In this document: piece by piece, positions 1 through 9,180 of the stretch
Layout of the letters: every line of letters starts with the position of its first letter
Position numbering within the stretch: position 1 is the stretch's first letter
DNA from: Allobosea sp. 12-68-7
GTDB lineage: Bacteria; Pseudomonadota; Alphaproteobacteria; Rhizobiales; Beijerinckiaceae
Direction of reading: 5' to 3'
Assembly (NCBI GenBank): GCA_002279705.1
Contig: NCCO01000009.1
Coordinates: forward strand, 1 to 32,213
DNA: 32,213 nucleotides
Program-made: the position numbers and the translations under genes
Notes under the pieces: generated by a model
The model's database searches: none
What the model was told of the DNA's origin: nothing
Seen by the model: the letters and a program-made list of their open reading frames with translations, nothing else

Positions 1-134
1 ATGAGCCAAAGCGGCAGGAAGAGTTTCACGGCGAAGCCGGTGGGGTCGCCCGCGCCGAGCTTCAGCCGGCGCGCGAGGAAATGCAGCGCGCCGAGCAGGG
101 CGAAGCCGGCGGCGATCAGCTTCAGCGTGTGCAT
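1..134 (-). CDS. Partial small membrane protein (N-terminal 44 residues)
   Basis: An ATG at 134-132 opens a frame that runs off the left edge of the window. It begins [20 protein letters not shown], a short basic start followed by a hydrophobic helix, then [23 protein letters not shown], which starts a second hydrophobic stretch. It lies 27 bp downstream of the purH stop on the same strand, so it may be the last gene of that transcription unit. The family is not recognised. It looks like a small inner-membrane protein with two or more helices, but too little is visible to assign a function. Confidence 0.55.
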   Translation of the reverse strand, partial: MHTLKLIAAGFALLGALHFLARRLKLGAGDPTGFAVKLFLPLWL

Positions 135-161
135 CCGGCGATCCTCTGCCCGTGCCTGCGC

Positions 162-1754
162 TCAGTGGCGGAAATGGCGGTGGCCGGTGAAGACCATGGC
201 GAGGCCCGCCTCGTCGGCGGCCCTGATGACCTCGTCGTCGCGCATCGAACCGCCGGGCTGGATCACCGCCGTCGCACCGGCCTCCGCCGCGGCCAGCAGG
301 CCGTCGGCGAAGGGGAAGAAAGCATCCGATGCCACGACCGAACCCCGGGCGAGCGTCACCGGCAAGCCAGCGGCCTTCGCGGCTTCCGCCGCCTTCCAGG
401 CCGCGATGCGGGAGGAATCGACCCGGCTCATCTGGCCGGCGCCGATGCCGACGGTGGCGCCGTCCTTCACATAGACGATCGCGTTCGACTTGACGTGCTT
501 GGCGACGCGGAAGGCGAAGCGCAGATCGGCGAGCTCGGCTGCGCTCGGCTGGCGCTTGGTCACGACCTTGAGCCCCATGTCGTCGACGACGGCATTGTCG
601 CGCGCCTGGGCGAGGAAGCCACCCGAAACGGTGCGCAGCGAGAGGCCGGGCGCCCGCACATCCGGCAGGCCGCCGGTCAGCAGAAGGCGCAGATTCTTCT
701 TGGCGGCGATGAGGCCGATCGCCTCCTCGTCCGCCTCGGGCGCGATGATCACCTCGGTGAAGATCTCGACGATCTTGCGGGCGGCCTCCGCGTCGAGCCT
801 GCGGTTGAGCGCGACGATGCCGCCGAAGGCCGAGACGGGATCGCAGGCCAGCGCGCGCTCATAGGCGGCGAGCAGCGAGGGGCCAGTGGCGACGCCGCAG
901 GGGTTGGCGTGCTTGACGATGACGCAGGCCGCCGAGGCGCTGGGGTCAAACTCGGCGACGCATTCGAAGGCGGCGTCGGTGTCGTTGATGTTGTTGAAGG
1001 AGAGCTGCTTGCCCTGGACCTGGCGGGCGGTGGCGACGCCGGGCCGGCTGCCGGGCGTGCGGTAGAAAGCGGCCCATTGATGCGGGTTCTCGCCATAGCG
1101 CATCGTCTCGGCGAGCTGGCCGCCGAGCGCGCGATAGGCCGGCGCGGTGTCCCCCAGCTCATGGGCGAACCAGTTCGAGATCGCGGCGTCATAGGCCGCC
1201 GTGCGGGCATAGGCCTTCTGCGCGAGCTTGCGGCGCAGGGTCAGCGTCGTCGCGCCCCTCTGCGCCTCAAGATCGGCGAGCACGGCCGCGTAGTCGGAGG
1301 GTTCGACCACCACGGCGACGTCGTTGTGGTTCTTGGCGGCGGCGCGGATCATCGCCGGCCCGCCGATGTCGATGTTCTCGATGCAGTCGTCATAGGGCTT
1401 GCCGGCCGCAACCGTCGCCTCGAAGGGGTAGAGGTTGACGACGAGCAGGTCGATCGGCGCGATGCCGTGGCCGAGCATCGAGGCCTGATGCTCGGGATGG
1501 GAGCGGATCGCGAGCAGGCCGCCATGGACCTTGGGGTGCAGGGTCTTGACGCGCCCGTCCATCATCTCCGGGAAGCCGGTCAGATCGGAGACGTCGGTCA
1601 CCGGCAGGCCCGCGTCGGCGAGCGCCTTGGCCGTGCCGCCGGTGGAAACCAGGGCGATGCCGAGCCGGTTCAGGGCGCGGGCGAACTCGACCAGACCGGT
1701 CTTGTCGGAAACGGAAAGGAGCGCGCGTTCGACGCGGCGGAGCTCGGTCGGCAT
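162..1754 (-). CDS. purH: Bifunctional AICAR formyltransferase / IMP cyclohydrolase
   Basis: PurH carries out the last two steps of de novo IMP synthesis in the cytoplasm: formylation of AICAR with 10-formyl-THF, then ring closure. The 530-residue product is full length for the family. The N-terminal MGS-like cyclohydrolase domain has SVSDKTGL near residue 14 and [10 protein letters not shown] near 70. The transformylase domain has RYGENPHQ near 219, [13 protein letters not shown] near 249 and the catalytic KHANPCG at about 281-287. The frame is open up to an upstream ATG at 1799, but the chosen ATG at 1754 gives [16 protein letters not shown], which matches usual PurH N-termini. It is the distal part of a block with rsmB and a heparinase-like gene, a familiar order in Rhizobiales. 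Confidence 0.96.
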   Translation of the reverse strand: MPTELRRVERALLSVSDKTGLVEFARALNRLGIALVSTGGTAKALADAGLPVTDVSDLTGFPEMMDGRVKTLHPKVHGGLLAIRSHPEHQASMLGHGIAPIDLLVVNLYPFEATVAAGKPYDDCIENIDIGGPAMIRAAAKNHNDVAVVVEPSDYAAVLADLEAQRGATTLTLRRKLAQKAYARTAAYDAAISNWFAHELGDTAPAYRALGGQLAETMRYGENPHQWAAFYRTPGSRPGVATARQVQGKQLSFNNINDTDAAFECVAEFDPSASAACVIVKHANPCGVATGPSLLAAYERALACDPVSAFGGIVALNRRLDAEAARKIVEIFTEVIIAPEADEEAIGLIAAKKNLRLLLTGGLPDVRAPGLSLRTVSGGFLAQARDNAVVDDMGLKVVTKRQPSAAELADLRFAFRVAKHVKSNAIVYVKDGATVGIGAGQMSRVDSSRIAAWKAAEAAKAAGLPVTLARGSVVASDAFFPFADGLLAAAEAGATAVIQPGGSMRDDEVIRAADEAGLAMVFTGHRHFRH

Positions 1755-1838
1755 CGGGAAGGGTCCAGGATCATCGAGACGGTCGGCGCGAGCTATCATG
1801 CTGCGGCGCGCAAAGCAAAGCGCGCGGCCGTCACCGGC

Positions 1839-3608
1839 TCAGGTGTCGGGTGTGGATTCCGGTGCGGCGGGATCCGGCCCGGGCGGCGGGCGGAAGCGCG
1901 CCGTGGCGGGAGCCGCGGCACCGACCCGGCTGAGACGCCAGGTGATCTGGGGCGTGACGGCGGCGTCGAAGGCGACGCTGAGCTGTTCGGTGCGCCGCCC
2001 ACCCGCGGCTCCGGCGAGGAAGATACTTTCCTCGATCGAGACGGCCAGACCCGAGGCCTCGAAAGCCCAGACCTCGCCATTGGGCAGCGCCAGCATCGCG
2101 CCTTCGCCCTCGCGGATCAGGCTCGGCCTGACGGCGGGATGCAGGTGGAACCGCACCACCGCCGGCAGGGTCGCGCGGGCCGCATCGAGCGCGATCTCGT
2201 CCTCGCCGGTCAGGCTGGCGCCGTCGCGGGCGAGCAGCAGGCGGCGGGTATGCACCGCGCCGAGCGCGCGGCTGTAGCCATCATGGCTGCCGACCCATTC
2301 CTGGCCTTCCTCGCGCTCCTGCCGGGCGACGCGGACATCCGATGGACCGGCCACGACACGCATTTCGCCGAGGACCCGGCCGAAGGTCGCGCTGGAACGG
2401 TCGTCGAGCGTCAGCGTCGAATGAGCCGCCGTGCTGCGGGCCGCCAGGCGCAAGGCGTCCGAGCCGAAGCGGCTCGTACCACAATTGACCACGAGACGCT
2501 GGGCGCCACTGGAGAACTCGAAGGACAGGCAGCCCGCATGGGCCTCGACCGAATGGGCGCCACGCGGCGGCGCGCCGGCGTCGATCACGACGATGCCGCG
2601 CTCGCCGGTGAGGCGGCTATAGCCCGAATAGGCGGCTTGCTCGATCGGGCGCGCGCGGGCGTCGTCATAGGCGGCGAGCGTCGCCATCACGTCGGGCGGC
2701 GTCGTGCCCATGCCGTTGAACAGGGCCAGGGCCCCGTCGCCGTGCCGGAACAGGCGCAGATGCGGCATCATCCGCTCGATCGCCATCAGCACGCCGCGGG
2801 GCGGCTCGATCCCGCGGGCGAGGAAGGTCTCGCGCAGCGGCAGCAGGTCGAGCAGCAGCTCGATCAGGATGCGCGGGTTACGGCTGAGATGGCCGCCATC
2901 GGGCAGGATCTGGCGGTCGAGCTCGTCGGAGAGCGCGTATTCCAGCCGGCGGCGCCGGCCATCGGGCGCATCGAGGCAGATCGCCGCGAAGCTGATCGCG
3001 ATCAGGCTGTTGAGGCGTGCACCGCCCTCGACCGCGCCCGCGAGGGCCAGGTCGAGCCGCTCCGCCAGCCGCGAGAGATGCCGCAGGAATCGCTCGTAGA
3101 AGGCATGGTCGGCGCCTTGCAGCAGCAGCGGCGAGTGCGAGAGCAGCGAGATCAGCCGCCGCGCCGCCACGGTGGGCCTGCGGGCGATCTCGTTGCGCTC
3201 GCGCTTGCGGCCGATGAAATCCTCGACGAGGGCGCGGGCGTTGGCCCGGGCGATGGCGGTGTCGGCGGCGTGCATGTGGCGCAGCCAGCCGAACCCATGC
3301 AGCGCCTCGGCCCAGGCCTCGCTCGGGGCGGCGCTGTCGAAGGGCGACTCGCCATGGGTGCGCAGCGTGCGCCCGGCGAAGGCGTAGTAGCCGGCATAGA
3401 TGTCGCCGGCCGTGGTCGGGTCGGCGGTGCGCAGATCATGCGGCGCGAAGAGCAGGCGGGTGGCGGCCGAGCGGCCGAACGGCCAAAGGCGGCGCGCGAT
3501 GCCGACGAGCTGCCCACGGGTCCGCCGGGCCGCTCGTCCGATCGCGGCCTGCGCCAAACCCCTGCGCTCAGACCAGCCGTTCAATGCCCCGATATGCCCC
3601 GTACTCAC
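1839..3608 (-). CDS. Heparinase II/III-family protein
   Basis: The 589-residue product resembles the uncharacterised alphaproteobacterial heparinase II/III-like proteins usually found between rsmB and purH. The N-terminal half is helical and rich in Arg, Leu and His, as in the alpha/alpha-toroid of this superfamily. The C-terminal part from about residue 300 (YSGYSRLTGERGIVVIDAG and following) is beta-rich and resembles the Hepar_II_III domain. I see no signal peptide or clear membrane segment, so a secreted heparin lyase role is not supported, and the true substrate is unknown. The start is a GTG at 3608, 39 bp after the rsmB stop. purH follows after 84 bp, so co-transcription is likely. Confidence 0.85.
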   Translation of the reverse strand: MSTGHIGALNGWSERRGLAQAAIGRAARRTRGQLVGIARRLWPFGRSAATRLLFAPHDLRTADPTTAGDIYAGYYAFAGRTLRTHGESPFDSAAPSEAWAEALHGFGWLRHMHAADTAIARANARALVEDFIGRKRERNEIARRPTVAARRLISLLSHSPLLLQGADHAFYERFLRHLSRLAERLDLALAGAVEGGARLNSLIAISFAAICLDAPDGRRRRLEYALSDELDRQILPDGGHLSRNPRILIELLLDLLPLRETFLARGIEPPRGVLMAIERMMPHLRLFRHGDGALALFNGMGTTPPDVMATLAAYDDARARPIEQAAYSGYSRLTGERGIVVIDAGAPPRGAHSVEAHAGCLSFEFSSGAQRLVVNCGTSRFGSDALRLAARSTAAHSTLTLDDRSSATFGRVLGEMRVVAGPSDVRVARQEREEGQEWVGSHDGYSRALGAVHTRRLLLARDGASLTGEDEIALDAARATLPAVVRFHLHPAVRPSLIREGEGAMLALPNGEVWAFEASGLAVSIEESIFLAGAAGGRRTEQLSVAFDAAVTPQITWRLSRVGAAAPATARFRPPPGPDPAAPESTPDT

Positions 3609-3647
3609 GACACCCGGCGTCGACCGCCTGTCCGATTCCCCATCATG

Positions 3648-4870
3648 TCATAGCCTGATCAGGCGGGTTGCGTAAAATCCGCTCCATCCGGAGAGCCGCG
3701 GCGTGTCGTTGTGGAGCTGGTGTGGCAGCGTCCGCAGATCGCCGTTGTGGTCGATGGCCTCGCCGAGACCGCCGATTTCTGCCGCTTCGATCGGCTTTCT
3801 GACGAAGTCGACATGGGCCTTCAGGAAGGCCTCGATCTGGGCTTCGCCCTCCTGCGGCTCGAGCGAGCAGGTGCAGTAGACCAGCCGGCCGCCGGGCTTC
3901 GTCAACCGGGCGGCGGCCTCGAGCAGCCGCGCCTGGAGGGCGACGAGCTTGTCGCGATCGTCCGGAGATTTGGTCCAGGCGACGTCGGGGTGGCGGCGGA
4001 TGGTGCCGGTGGCGCTGCAGGGCGCGTCGAGCAGCACCGCGTCGAAGGGCTCGGCGTCCCAGAGGGTCGCATCCTTGGTGACGATCTCCGCCGACAGGCC
4101 GAGCCGCTCCAGATTGGCGCGCAGACGACGCAGGCGCGGTCCCGAGCGGTCGACGGCCGTGACGGCGGCTCCCATCGCGGCGAGCTGCGCGGTCTTGCCG
4201 CCCGGCGCGGCGCAGAGATCGGCGATGCGCTCGCCGGGCTTGGGCGCGAGCAGGCGGACGGGAAGCGCCGCGGCGGCGTCCTGCACCCACCAGGCGCCCT
4301 CGTCGAAGCCGGGCAGGCCGGTGATACCGCCGCGCTCGCGCAGGCGGATCGAGCCAGTGGGCAGGAGGAGGCCGTCGAGCTTCTCCGTCCAGCCCTCGGG
4401 ATCGGATTTCACGGAGATGTCGAGCGGCGGCTCGTCGCGGTGGCGCTCCGCGATCGCGGCGGCGGTCTCCTCGCCATAGCTTTCCATCCAGCTCGCGGCG
4501 AGCCATTCGGGTGTATCGAGGAAGGGGTCGACGGCTTCGGCGAGGATGGCCTCACGTTCGCGGGCGAGCCGCCGCAGCAGCGCATTGCCCAGCGAGACAT
4601 AGCGCGAGGAGCGCGCATCCTCGTGGAGCTGGCGGATGGCGAGGTCGTGATCGCGATCGCCCGTGCCAGCGTGCTGTCGGCGGCGTCGAGCCGATAGGCC
4701 GGTGCCAGCCGCTCATGGGTGTCGTCGAGCGACAGCTTCGCCCGCAGAACCTCGTCGATGACCGCCGCGGCGAGCTTGCGGGCCGGCAGGCCCGGCGCCG
4801 GACCGGCGCCGCTGTCGGCAGGCTCGCTGGCGTCGTCGTGGAGAGCGTCCGCCTTCTGTCCCTTCGCCAC
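3648..4870 (-). pseudogene. rsmB: RsmB-type 16S rRNA m5C methyltransferase, internally deleted and frameshifted
   Basis: RsmB (Sun/Fmu) methylates C967 of 16S rRNA using SAM. The methyltransferase domain is intact: SAM-binding LCAAPGGKTAQL, the DAPCSATGTIRRHPDV motif with its PCS cysteine, and YCTCSLEPQEGE with the catalytic TC cysteine. The N-terminal NusB-like domain starts at GTG 4870 and reads PARKLAAAVIDEVLRAKLSL to DSTLARAIA, ending near 4650. The continuation (DLAIRQLHEDARSSRYVSLG, then NALLRRLARE) is in another frame. By family comparison roughly 45 residues, about 140 bp, are missing between ARAIA and DLA. Reading on in the first frame gives an unrelated 80-residue tail. An internal ATG at 4487 could start the catalytic domain alone. 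A sequencing or assembly error is the main alternative. The gene starts 4 bp after htpX. Confidence 0.8.
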
Positions 4871-4874
4871 CGGA

Positions 4875-5801
4875 TCAGCCCCAGGGCCCGGGCTGGCGGC
4901 CGGCTCCGCCGCTCCAGGGGCTCTGGGTCGCCTGGCTCATGAAGCCGCCGCCACTGCGGCCGATCCCCATGGCGCGGGCCTGCTCCATCAGCGCGGCAAT
5001 GCGGTTGCCGGTATCGGGGTGGGTCGAGAACAGGGAATCCATGCCGCCAGCCGTGAGGGGATTGATGATGAACATGTGGGCCGTAGCAGGCTTCGCCTCG
5101 GCCGTCTCGTTCGGCGTATGGGCGACGCCGCCGGCGATCTTCGCCAGCGCATCGGCGAGCCAGACCGGATTGCCGCAGATCTCGGCCCCGAGCTTGTCGG
5201 CCTCGTATTCGCGCGACCGCGAGATCGCCATCTGGATGATCATCGCCGCCATCGGCGCCAGGATCGAGAGCAGGATCTGCACGATCAGGTTCGGCCGGTT
5301 CTCGCGCGAGCCGAACATCATGCCGAACGTGACCAGCGAGGAGATTGCGCCGGCCATGGTGGCGGTGATCGTCATCGTCAGCGTGTCGTGGTTCTTGATG
5401 TGGGCGAGCTCGTGCGCCATCACGCCCGCCAGCTCCTCATAGCTCAGCGTGCGCAGGATGCCGGTCGTGGCCGCGACGGCGGCATTCTGCGGGTTGCGGC
5501 CGGTGGCGAAGGCGTTGGGCTGGTCTTCCTCGATGAGGTAGATGCGCGGCATCGGCATATTGGCCCGGGCCGCGAGATCGCGGACCATGCCGTAGAGCTC
5601 CGGCGCGGTCGCAGCGTCGACCTCATGCGCGTTGTGGGCGGCGAGCGCCAGCCGGTCGGAGTTCCAGTAGCTGAACAGGTTGGTGACGGCGGCGAAGCCC
5701 AGCGCCATCAGCATGCCGCCGCCGCCGCCGAGCAGGTAGCCGACCGCGCCGAAGAGCGCGGTGAGACCGGCCATCAGCATGCCGGTGCGGACATAGTTCA
5801 T
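4875..5801 (-). CDS. htpX: Zinc metalloprotease HtpX
   Basis: HtpX is an inner-membrane M48 protease that degrades misfolded membrane proteins. The 308-residue product begins [20 protein letters not shown], with two N-terminal hydrophobic helices up to about residue 42. The zinc motif HELAH is at 130-134, and [14 protein letters not shown] supplies the downstream glutamate ligand. Two further hydrophobic segments lie between them, and THPDTGNRI is the conserved C-terminal block. The tail is Gly/Ser/Gln-rich. Three in-frame ATGs lie at 5813, 5807 and 5801. I chose 5801 because a GGGGA element sits five bases upstream and the product then matches the family start. It is divergent from the DUF1674 gene and followed after 4 bp by the rsmB remnant. 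Confidence 0.94.
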   Translation of the reverse strand: MNYVRTGMLMAGLTALFGAVGYLLGGGGGMLMALGFAAVTNLFSYWNSDRLALAAHNAHEVDAATAPELYGMVRDLAARANMPMPRIYLIEEDQPNAFATGRNPQNAAVAATTGILRTLSYEELAGVMAHELAHIKNHDTLTMTITATMAGAISSLVTFGMMFGSRENRPNLIVQILLSILAPMAAMIIQMAISRSREYEADKLGAEICGNPVWLADALAKIAGGVAHTPNETAEAKPATAHMFIINPLTAGGMDSLFSTHPDTGNRIAALMEQARAMGIGRSGGGFMSQATQSPWSGGAGRQPGPWG

Positions 5802-5894
5802 CGTCATCCCCATCACGCGCCATCGCGGCTCGCGGCGACATGCCACTCCCCGGATGCGATCCGGAGGCTTATGTGGTGAAGGTGCTGGCGATCC

Positions 5895-5952
5895 TGCAAG
5901 AGAACTGTGTGCAAGAGAACGGGCCAAATGATCAGAACGGGCCAAAAGATCG
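5895..5952. repeat. Two short direct repeats in the htpX / DUF1674 divergent region
   Basis: An 11-bp unit TGCAAGAGAAC occurs at 5895-5905 and 5910-5920, offset by 15 bp. It runs into an 18-bp tandem pair, GAACGGGCCAAATGATCA at 5917-5934 and GAACGGGCCAAAAGATCG at 5935-5952, with 15 of 18 positions identical. The pair ends 22 bp before the DUF1674 start. It may be a direct-repeat operator or only local slippage; no known binding site is recognised. Confidence 0.7.
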
Positions 5953-5974
5953 TGTCGGGCGAGAGAAGGCGGCG

Positions 5975-6205
5975 ATGAGCGAGGCGAGCGATCCCCATCC
6001 GATCGGTTCGGACAGCAGCGAGGACACGCCGCGGGTGCTGTCGCCGGCGGCGCAACGCGCGCTCGCCGAGGCGCAGGCCAGACGGGCCGAGATCGATGCG
6101 CGCGCGGCCGATGTCGCCAGCCGCAAGGAAATCGACGGCCGCGGCGGCCTCGAGCCCGTGCGCTACAACGACTGGGAAGTGAAGGGCCTGACCAGCGATT
6201 TCTGA
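5975..6205 (+). CDS. DUF1674 protein, SDHAF4-like succinate dehydrogenase assembly factor
   Basis: The 76-residue product ends with the diagnostic family signature, here [20 protein letters not shown]. The general form is GGPEPTRYGDWEKKGIxSDF, as in mitochondrial SDHAF4/Sdh8 and bacterial DUF1674. The mitochondrial protein helps assemble flavinylated SdhA, and an equivalent bacterial role is inferred. The N-terminal half is an Ala/Glu/Arg-rich helix. The frame is open upstream to 5840, but the ATG at 5975 has GAGAAGG at good spacing, and the upstream part would translate the direct repeats. It is divergent from htpX, as in many Rhizobiales. Confidence 0.85.
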   Translation: MSEASDPHPIGSDSSEDTPRVLSPAAQRALAEAQARRAEIDARAADVASRKEIDGRGGLEPVRYNDWEVKGLTSDF

Positions 6206-6238
6206 CGGCATGCTGTCCGCCCCGGTTCGGCCCCTCTG

Positions 6239-7003
6239 CTAGCCGGGCAGGAAGGCGATGCGGCCGTCGCCGTCCCGCACCGTCTCGATGTCGACGCCAT
6301 AGAGCTGCTGCAACCGCTCGGGCGTGAGCAGATCCGCGGCTGCCCCGCTGGCGATGGCCTGCCCGTCGCGGATCATCATGACGCGGTCGGCGTGGCGCAG
6401 CGCCTGGTTGGGATCATGCGTGGTGAACAGCACGCCGAGCCCTTCCGCCGCGAGCCGGCGGATCTCCTGCATGACCCGGCCCTGATTGCCGAAATCGAGG
6501 CTCGCGGTCGGCTCGTCCAGCACGACATAGACCGGCTCCTGCGCCAGGGCACGGGCGATCAGCACGAGCTGGCGCTCTCCGCCGGAAATCTCCGTATAGG
6601 GCCGCTGTGCCAGCCGCGCGATGCCGAGTCGCTCCAGCATCGCGGCGGCGACCGCATGGTCGCGGGGCGAGGGCGCGGCGAAGAGCCCGGCATGGGCGCT
6701 GCGGCCCATCAGCACCACGGCCTCGACGGTGAAGGCGAAGGTGCCGGCATGGGCCTGCGGCACATAGCCGATCGCCCGCGCCCGTTCCGGCGGCGCGAGC
6801 GTGGGGAGGGGGCGGTCGTCCAGCAGCAGCGTCCCGCCGCGCGCCGGCAGCAGCCCGAGCAGGGTCTTCAGCAGCGTGGTCTTGCCGCTGCCATTGGGGC
6901 CGAGCAGGGCCAGCACCTCGCCGCAGGCAAGCGACAAGGCGATGTCGCGGCCGATGATGCGCTCGCGATAGCCGTAGACCAGATCAGACGCGGCAAGGCT
7001 CAC
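6239..7003 (-). CDS. BtuD/FecE-type ABC transporter ATPase (MolC-like by context)
   Basis: This is the ATP-hydrolysing subunit of a type II importer, acting on the cytoplasmic face with the permease at 7000-8013. The 254-residue product has Walker [10 protein letters not shown] at 35-43, Q-loop YVPQAHAG, signature SGGERQ, Walker [14 protein letters not shown] and the H-loop TTHDPNQ. It starts with GTG at 7003, overlapping the permease stop by 4 bp (GTGA), so translation is coupled. This subfamily handles B12, Fe-siderophores, heme and, in the Haemophilus MolABC system, molybdate and tungstate. Placement behind tungstate/molybdate genes makes the last option attractive, but the sequence alone does not fix the substrate. 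Confidence 0.9.
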   Translation of the reverse strand: MSLAASDLVYGYRERIIGRDIALSLACGEVLALLGPNGSGKTTLLKTLLGLLPARGGTLLLDDRPLPTLAPPERARAIGYVPQAHAGTFAFTVEAVVLMGRSAHAGLFAAPSPRDHAVAAAMLERLGIARLAQRPYTEISGGERQLVLIARALAQEPVYVVLDEPTASLDFGNQGRVMQEIRRLAAEGLGVLFTTHDPNQALRHADRVMMIRDGQAIASGAAADLLTPERLQQLYGVDIETVRDGDGRIAFLPG

Positions 7004-8013
7004 GACCAGCCTCCGCGGGCCGAGGCGAGCAGCCAGATGAAGAAGGGTGTGCCGATCACGGCGGTGAGGATGCCGAGCGGCGTCTCGACCGGGCCTGCGG
7101 CGCGCGCCAGCGTGTCGATGACGAGGAGGTAGCCGCCGCCGAGCACGGCTGCCGTCGGCAGCAGCCGGCTGAAGTCGGGCCCGACGAGGAAGCGGGCGAG
7201 ATGGGGCACGACGAGCCCGACCCAGCCGATGATGCCGGCGGCTGCGACGCTCGCCGCCGTGACCAGCGTCGCGGCCGCGACGATGGCCAACCGCAAGGGT
7301 CCGGTGCGCAGGCCGAGCGCGCGCGCCTCCTCCTCCGGCAGCGACATCGCGTTCATGCGCCAGCGCAGCGCCATGAGCACGGCCGATCCGGCGAGCACCG
7401 GGCCGAGCAGCGGCACGAGATCGCTGCGGTCGGTGCCGGCAAGGCTGCCGAGCAGCCAGAACGTCATGGCCGGCAGCTGGTTGTAGGGGTCGGCCCAGTA
7501 TTTGATCAGGCCGATGCCGGCGCCGAGCAGCGAGCCGATGACGACCCCGGTCAGGACGAGGACGAGGACGGGATCGCCGCGCCGGATCGTCGAGCCGACC
7601 GCATAGACGGCGCCCACCGCCAGCAGCCCTCCGGCGAAGGCGGCGAGCTGGATCGCGAAGAGCCCGAACGAGAGATAGATGCCCAGCACCGCTCCCAGCG
7701 CGGCGCCCGAGGAGGCGCCGAGAATGTCCGGCGAGACCAGCGGGTTGCGGAACAGGCCCTGGAAGGTGGTGCCCGCCACCGCCAGCGCGGCGCCGCAGAG
7801 CAGCGCGGCCAGCACGCGCGGGCCGCGAATGTTCCAGATCACCGTCTCGACCTGCGGTGACAGGCCGGAGGGCTGGCCGCTCAGGCCCGACCAGAGGATG
7901 CGCGCGAGATCGCCGGGCGCGACCGGGAAGCGCCCGACCCCGAAGGCGAGCAGGATGGCCAGCGCCAGCCAAGCAAGCGCGATGGCGTTGCCGCGCAGGA
8001 GCGAGGGGCGCAT
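7000..8013 (-). CDS. BtuC/FecCD-type ABC transporter permease (MolB-like by context)
   Basis: The 337-residue inner-membrane protein has the usual FecCD layout of about ten hydrophobic helices. Family blocks include RGPRVLAALLCGAALAVAGT, FRNPLVSPDILGASSGAALG, ARALGLRTG (the coupling helix contacting the ATPase) and GWVGLVVPHLARFLVGPD. The chosen ATG at 8013 gives MRPSLLRGNAIALAW. The longer frame to 8094 is rejected because it reads into the palindromic repeat at 8053-8128. The gene overlaps the ATPase by 4 bp. The 135-bp gap to the binding-protein gene is almost filled by the palindrome. Confidence 0.9.
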   Translation of the reverse strand: MRPSLLRGNAIALAWLALAILLAFGVGRFPVAPGDLARILWSGLSGQPSGLSPQVETVIWNIRGPRVLAALLCGAALAVAGTTFQGLFRNPLVSPDILGASSGAALGAVLGIYLSFGLFAIQLAAFAGGLLAVGAVYAVGSTIRRGDPVLVLVLTGVVIGSLLGAGIGLIKYWADPYNQLPAMTFWLLGSLAGTDRSDLVPLLGPVLAGSAVLMALRWRMNAMSLPEEEARALGLRTGPLRLAIVAAATLVTAASVAAAGIIGWVGLVVPHLARFLVGPDFSRLLPTAAVLGGGYLLVIDTLARAAGPVETPLGILTAVIGTPFFIWLLASARGGWS

Positions 8014-8052
8014 CGGCTCAGAGCCGCCCTGAAGGAGGGGCTGCCCATTCAC

Positions 8053-8128
8053 CGTCATTGCGAGCGCAGCGAAGCAATCCCGTGTCGCGGGCATCCCCCT
8101 GGATTGCTTCGCTGCGCTCGCAATGACG
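8053..8128. repeat. REP-like palindrome, 28-bp perfect inverted repeat
   Basis: The arm CGTCATTGCGAGCGCAGCGA... (8053-8080) is repeated exactly in reverse complement at 8101-8128, with a 20-bp spacer. Arms containing GCGAAGCAATCC are known as dispersed extragenic palindromes in many alphaproteobacteria, where they produce spurious peptides such as DCFAALAMT; that peptide is seen here in the false extension of the permease. It lies inside the operon between the binding-protein and permease genes. As RNA it would form a very stable hairpin able to protect upstream mRNA or lower downstream expression. Confidence 0.9.
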
Positions 8129-8148
8129 TATGGGAGGCGTCACGGCCA

Positions 8149-9180
8149 TCACCCCCGCCCCGCGAGGATGCGGTCGAGCTGCGGCTCGCTCGGCGTGACC
8201 TGATAGAACAGCGTGTGGAAGTCGCGGGCGATGGCGCGGATGTCTTCGGGGAAGGTCTGCGGATAGAGCAGCTTCGCCAACCACCAGAGCCCGACCATGC
8301 GGTTGACGGAGGGCGGGAAATCGACCCAGCCGAAGGGAATCTTCGGCGAGAGATGGACGCGGCCGGCCTTCACCGCCCGCACACCGGCCCAGGCGGGATC
8401 GCGGCGCACGCTCTCGGAGAAGGCGAGGTCGATGGTCACGATCACCTCCGGGTCCCAGGCCAGGACCTGTTCGAGCGAAACCTGCGCGAGCCCGCTGCCG
8501 GGCTGGTTGGCGACGTTGCGGGCGCCGAGGAAGGAGAGCGTCTCGACATTGATCGAGCCGCCGAGCCCCGTCTCGAGACCGCGCGGCCCGCGGGCATAGT
8601 AGACGGAGGGGCGCGTCTCGGGCGCAATGCCGGCGATGCGCCCGCGGATCGTCGCCATCGCGCTCTCGCACCAGGTCGCGAGCGTCTCGGCGCGCGCGCT
8701 GCGGCCGGTCAGCCGGCCGAGGATGCGATAGCTCTCGGGGATCGCAGCAAAGCGACCGTCCAGCAGCGCATAGGGGATGCCGGTCTGGCCCTGCACCCGC
8801 TCGGCCAACTCGACATAGGTTCTGCCCGTCGAGCCGGCATCGACGATCAAATCGGGCTTGAGCTGGAGCACGGCTTCGAGATTGGCGCTGTTGCCGCGCC
8901 CGGTGATGCGGCCGATCTCGGGCCGGTCACCGATGCCGGGCAGCAGGAATTCGCGCTCCTCGGGCCGGTTCGCACGCGGCCAGCCCAGCAGCAGATCGGG
9001 CGCGAGCGTATAGAGCTGGATCGCGGCGGGCGGGCCGGCGGGAAAGACGCGGGTGACGGTGGCGGGGACGGCGACGTCCCTGCCTGCGCCATCGCGGACC
9101 GTTGCCGCCTTCGCTGCGCGGGGCCACGCCGCGAGTGCGGCGAGGCCGGTCAGAACGGCGCGGCGGTCAGGACGGGGCAT
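8149..9180 (-). CDS. Periplasmic substrate-binding protein of type II importer (MolA-like by context)
   Basis: The 343-residue product belongs to the FecB/BtuF helical-backbone binding proteins. A signal with RR near the start (MPRPDRRAVLTGLAALAAWP, then an AKA-A cleavage-like site) could be Tat or Sec. The mature protein has VRDGAGRDVAVPATVTRVFP, the LAPDLLLGW block, NLEAVLQLKPDLIVDAG and EQVLAWDPEVIVTID, all typical of the fold. It would deliver ligand to the permease/ATPase pair downstream. No TonB receptor is adjacent, which weakens a siderophore role. The neighbouring Tup and Mod genes suggest molybdate or tungstate, as for Haemophilus MolA. The ATG at 9180 overlaps the end of the TrmO-family gene by 14 bp. 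Confidence 0.85.
   Translation of the reverse strand: MPRPDRRAVLTGLAALAAWPRAAKAATVRDGAGRDVAVPATVTRVFPAGPPAAIQLYTLAPDLLLGWPRANRPEEREFLLPGIGDRPEIGRITGRGNSANLEAVLQLKPDLIVDAGSTGRTYVELAERVQGQTGIPYALLDGRFAAIPESYRILGRLTGRSARAETLATWCESAMATIRGRIAGIAPETRPSVYYARGPRGLETGLGGSINVETLSFLGARNVANQPGSGLAQVSLEQVLAWDPEVIVTIDLAFSESVRRDPAWAGVRAVKAGRVHLSPKIPFGWVDFPPSVNRMVGLWWLAKLLYPQTFPEDIRAIARDFHTLFYQVTPSEPQLDRILAGRG

Noticed and set aside
81-3653. 1190-codon open frame on the plus strand
   Set aside because: It is antisense to purH and the heparinase-like gene, which have clear homology. High GC leaves opposite frames open, and the translation is low-complexity Arg/Gly/Ala with no domain.
7004-7972. N-terminal extension of the importer ATPase frame
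   Set aside because: The extension overlaps the permease in another frame and lacks any motif. The GTG at 7003 begins the ATPase domain correctly.
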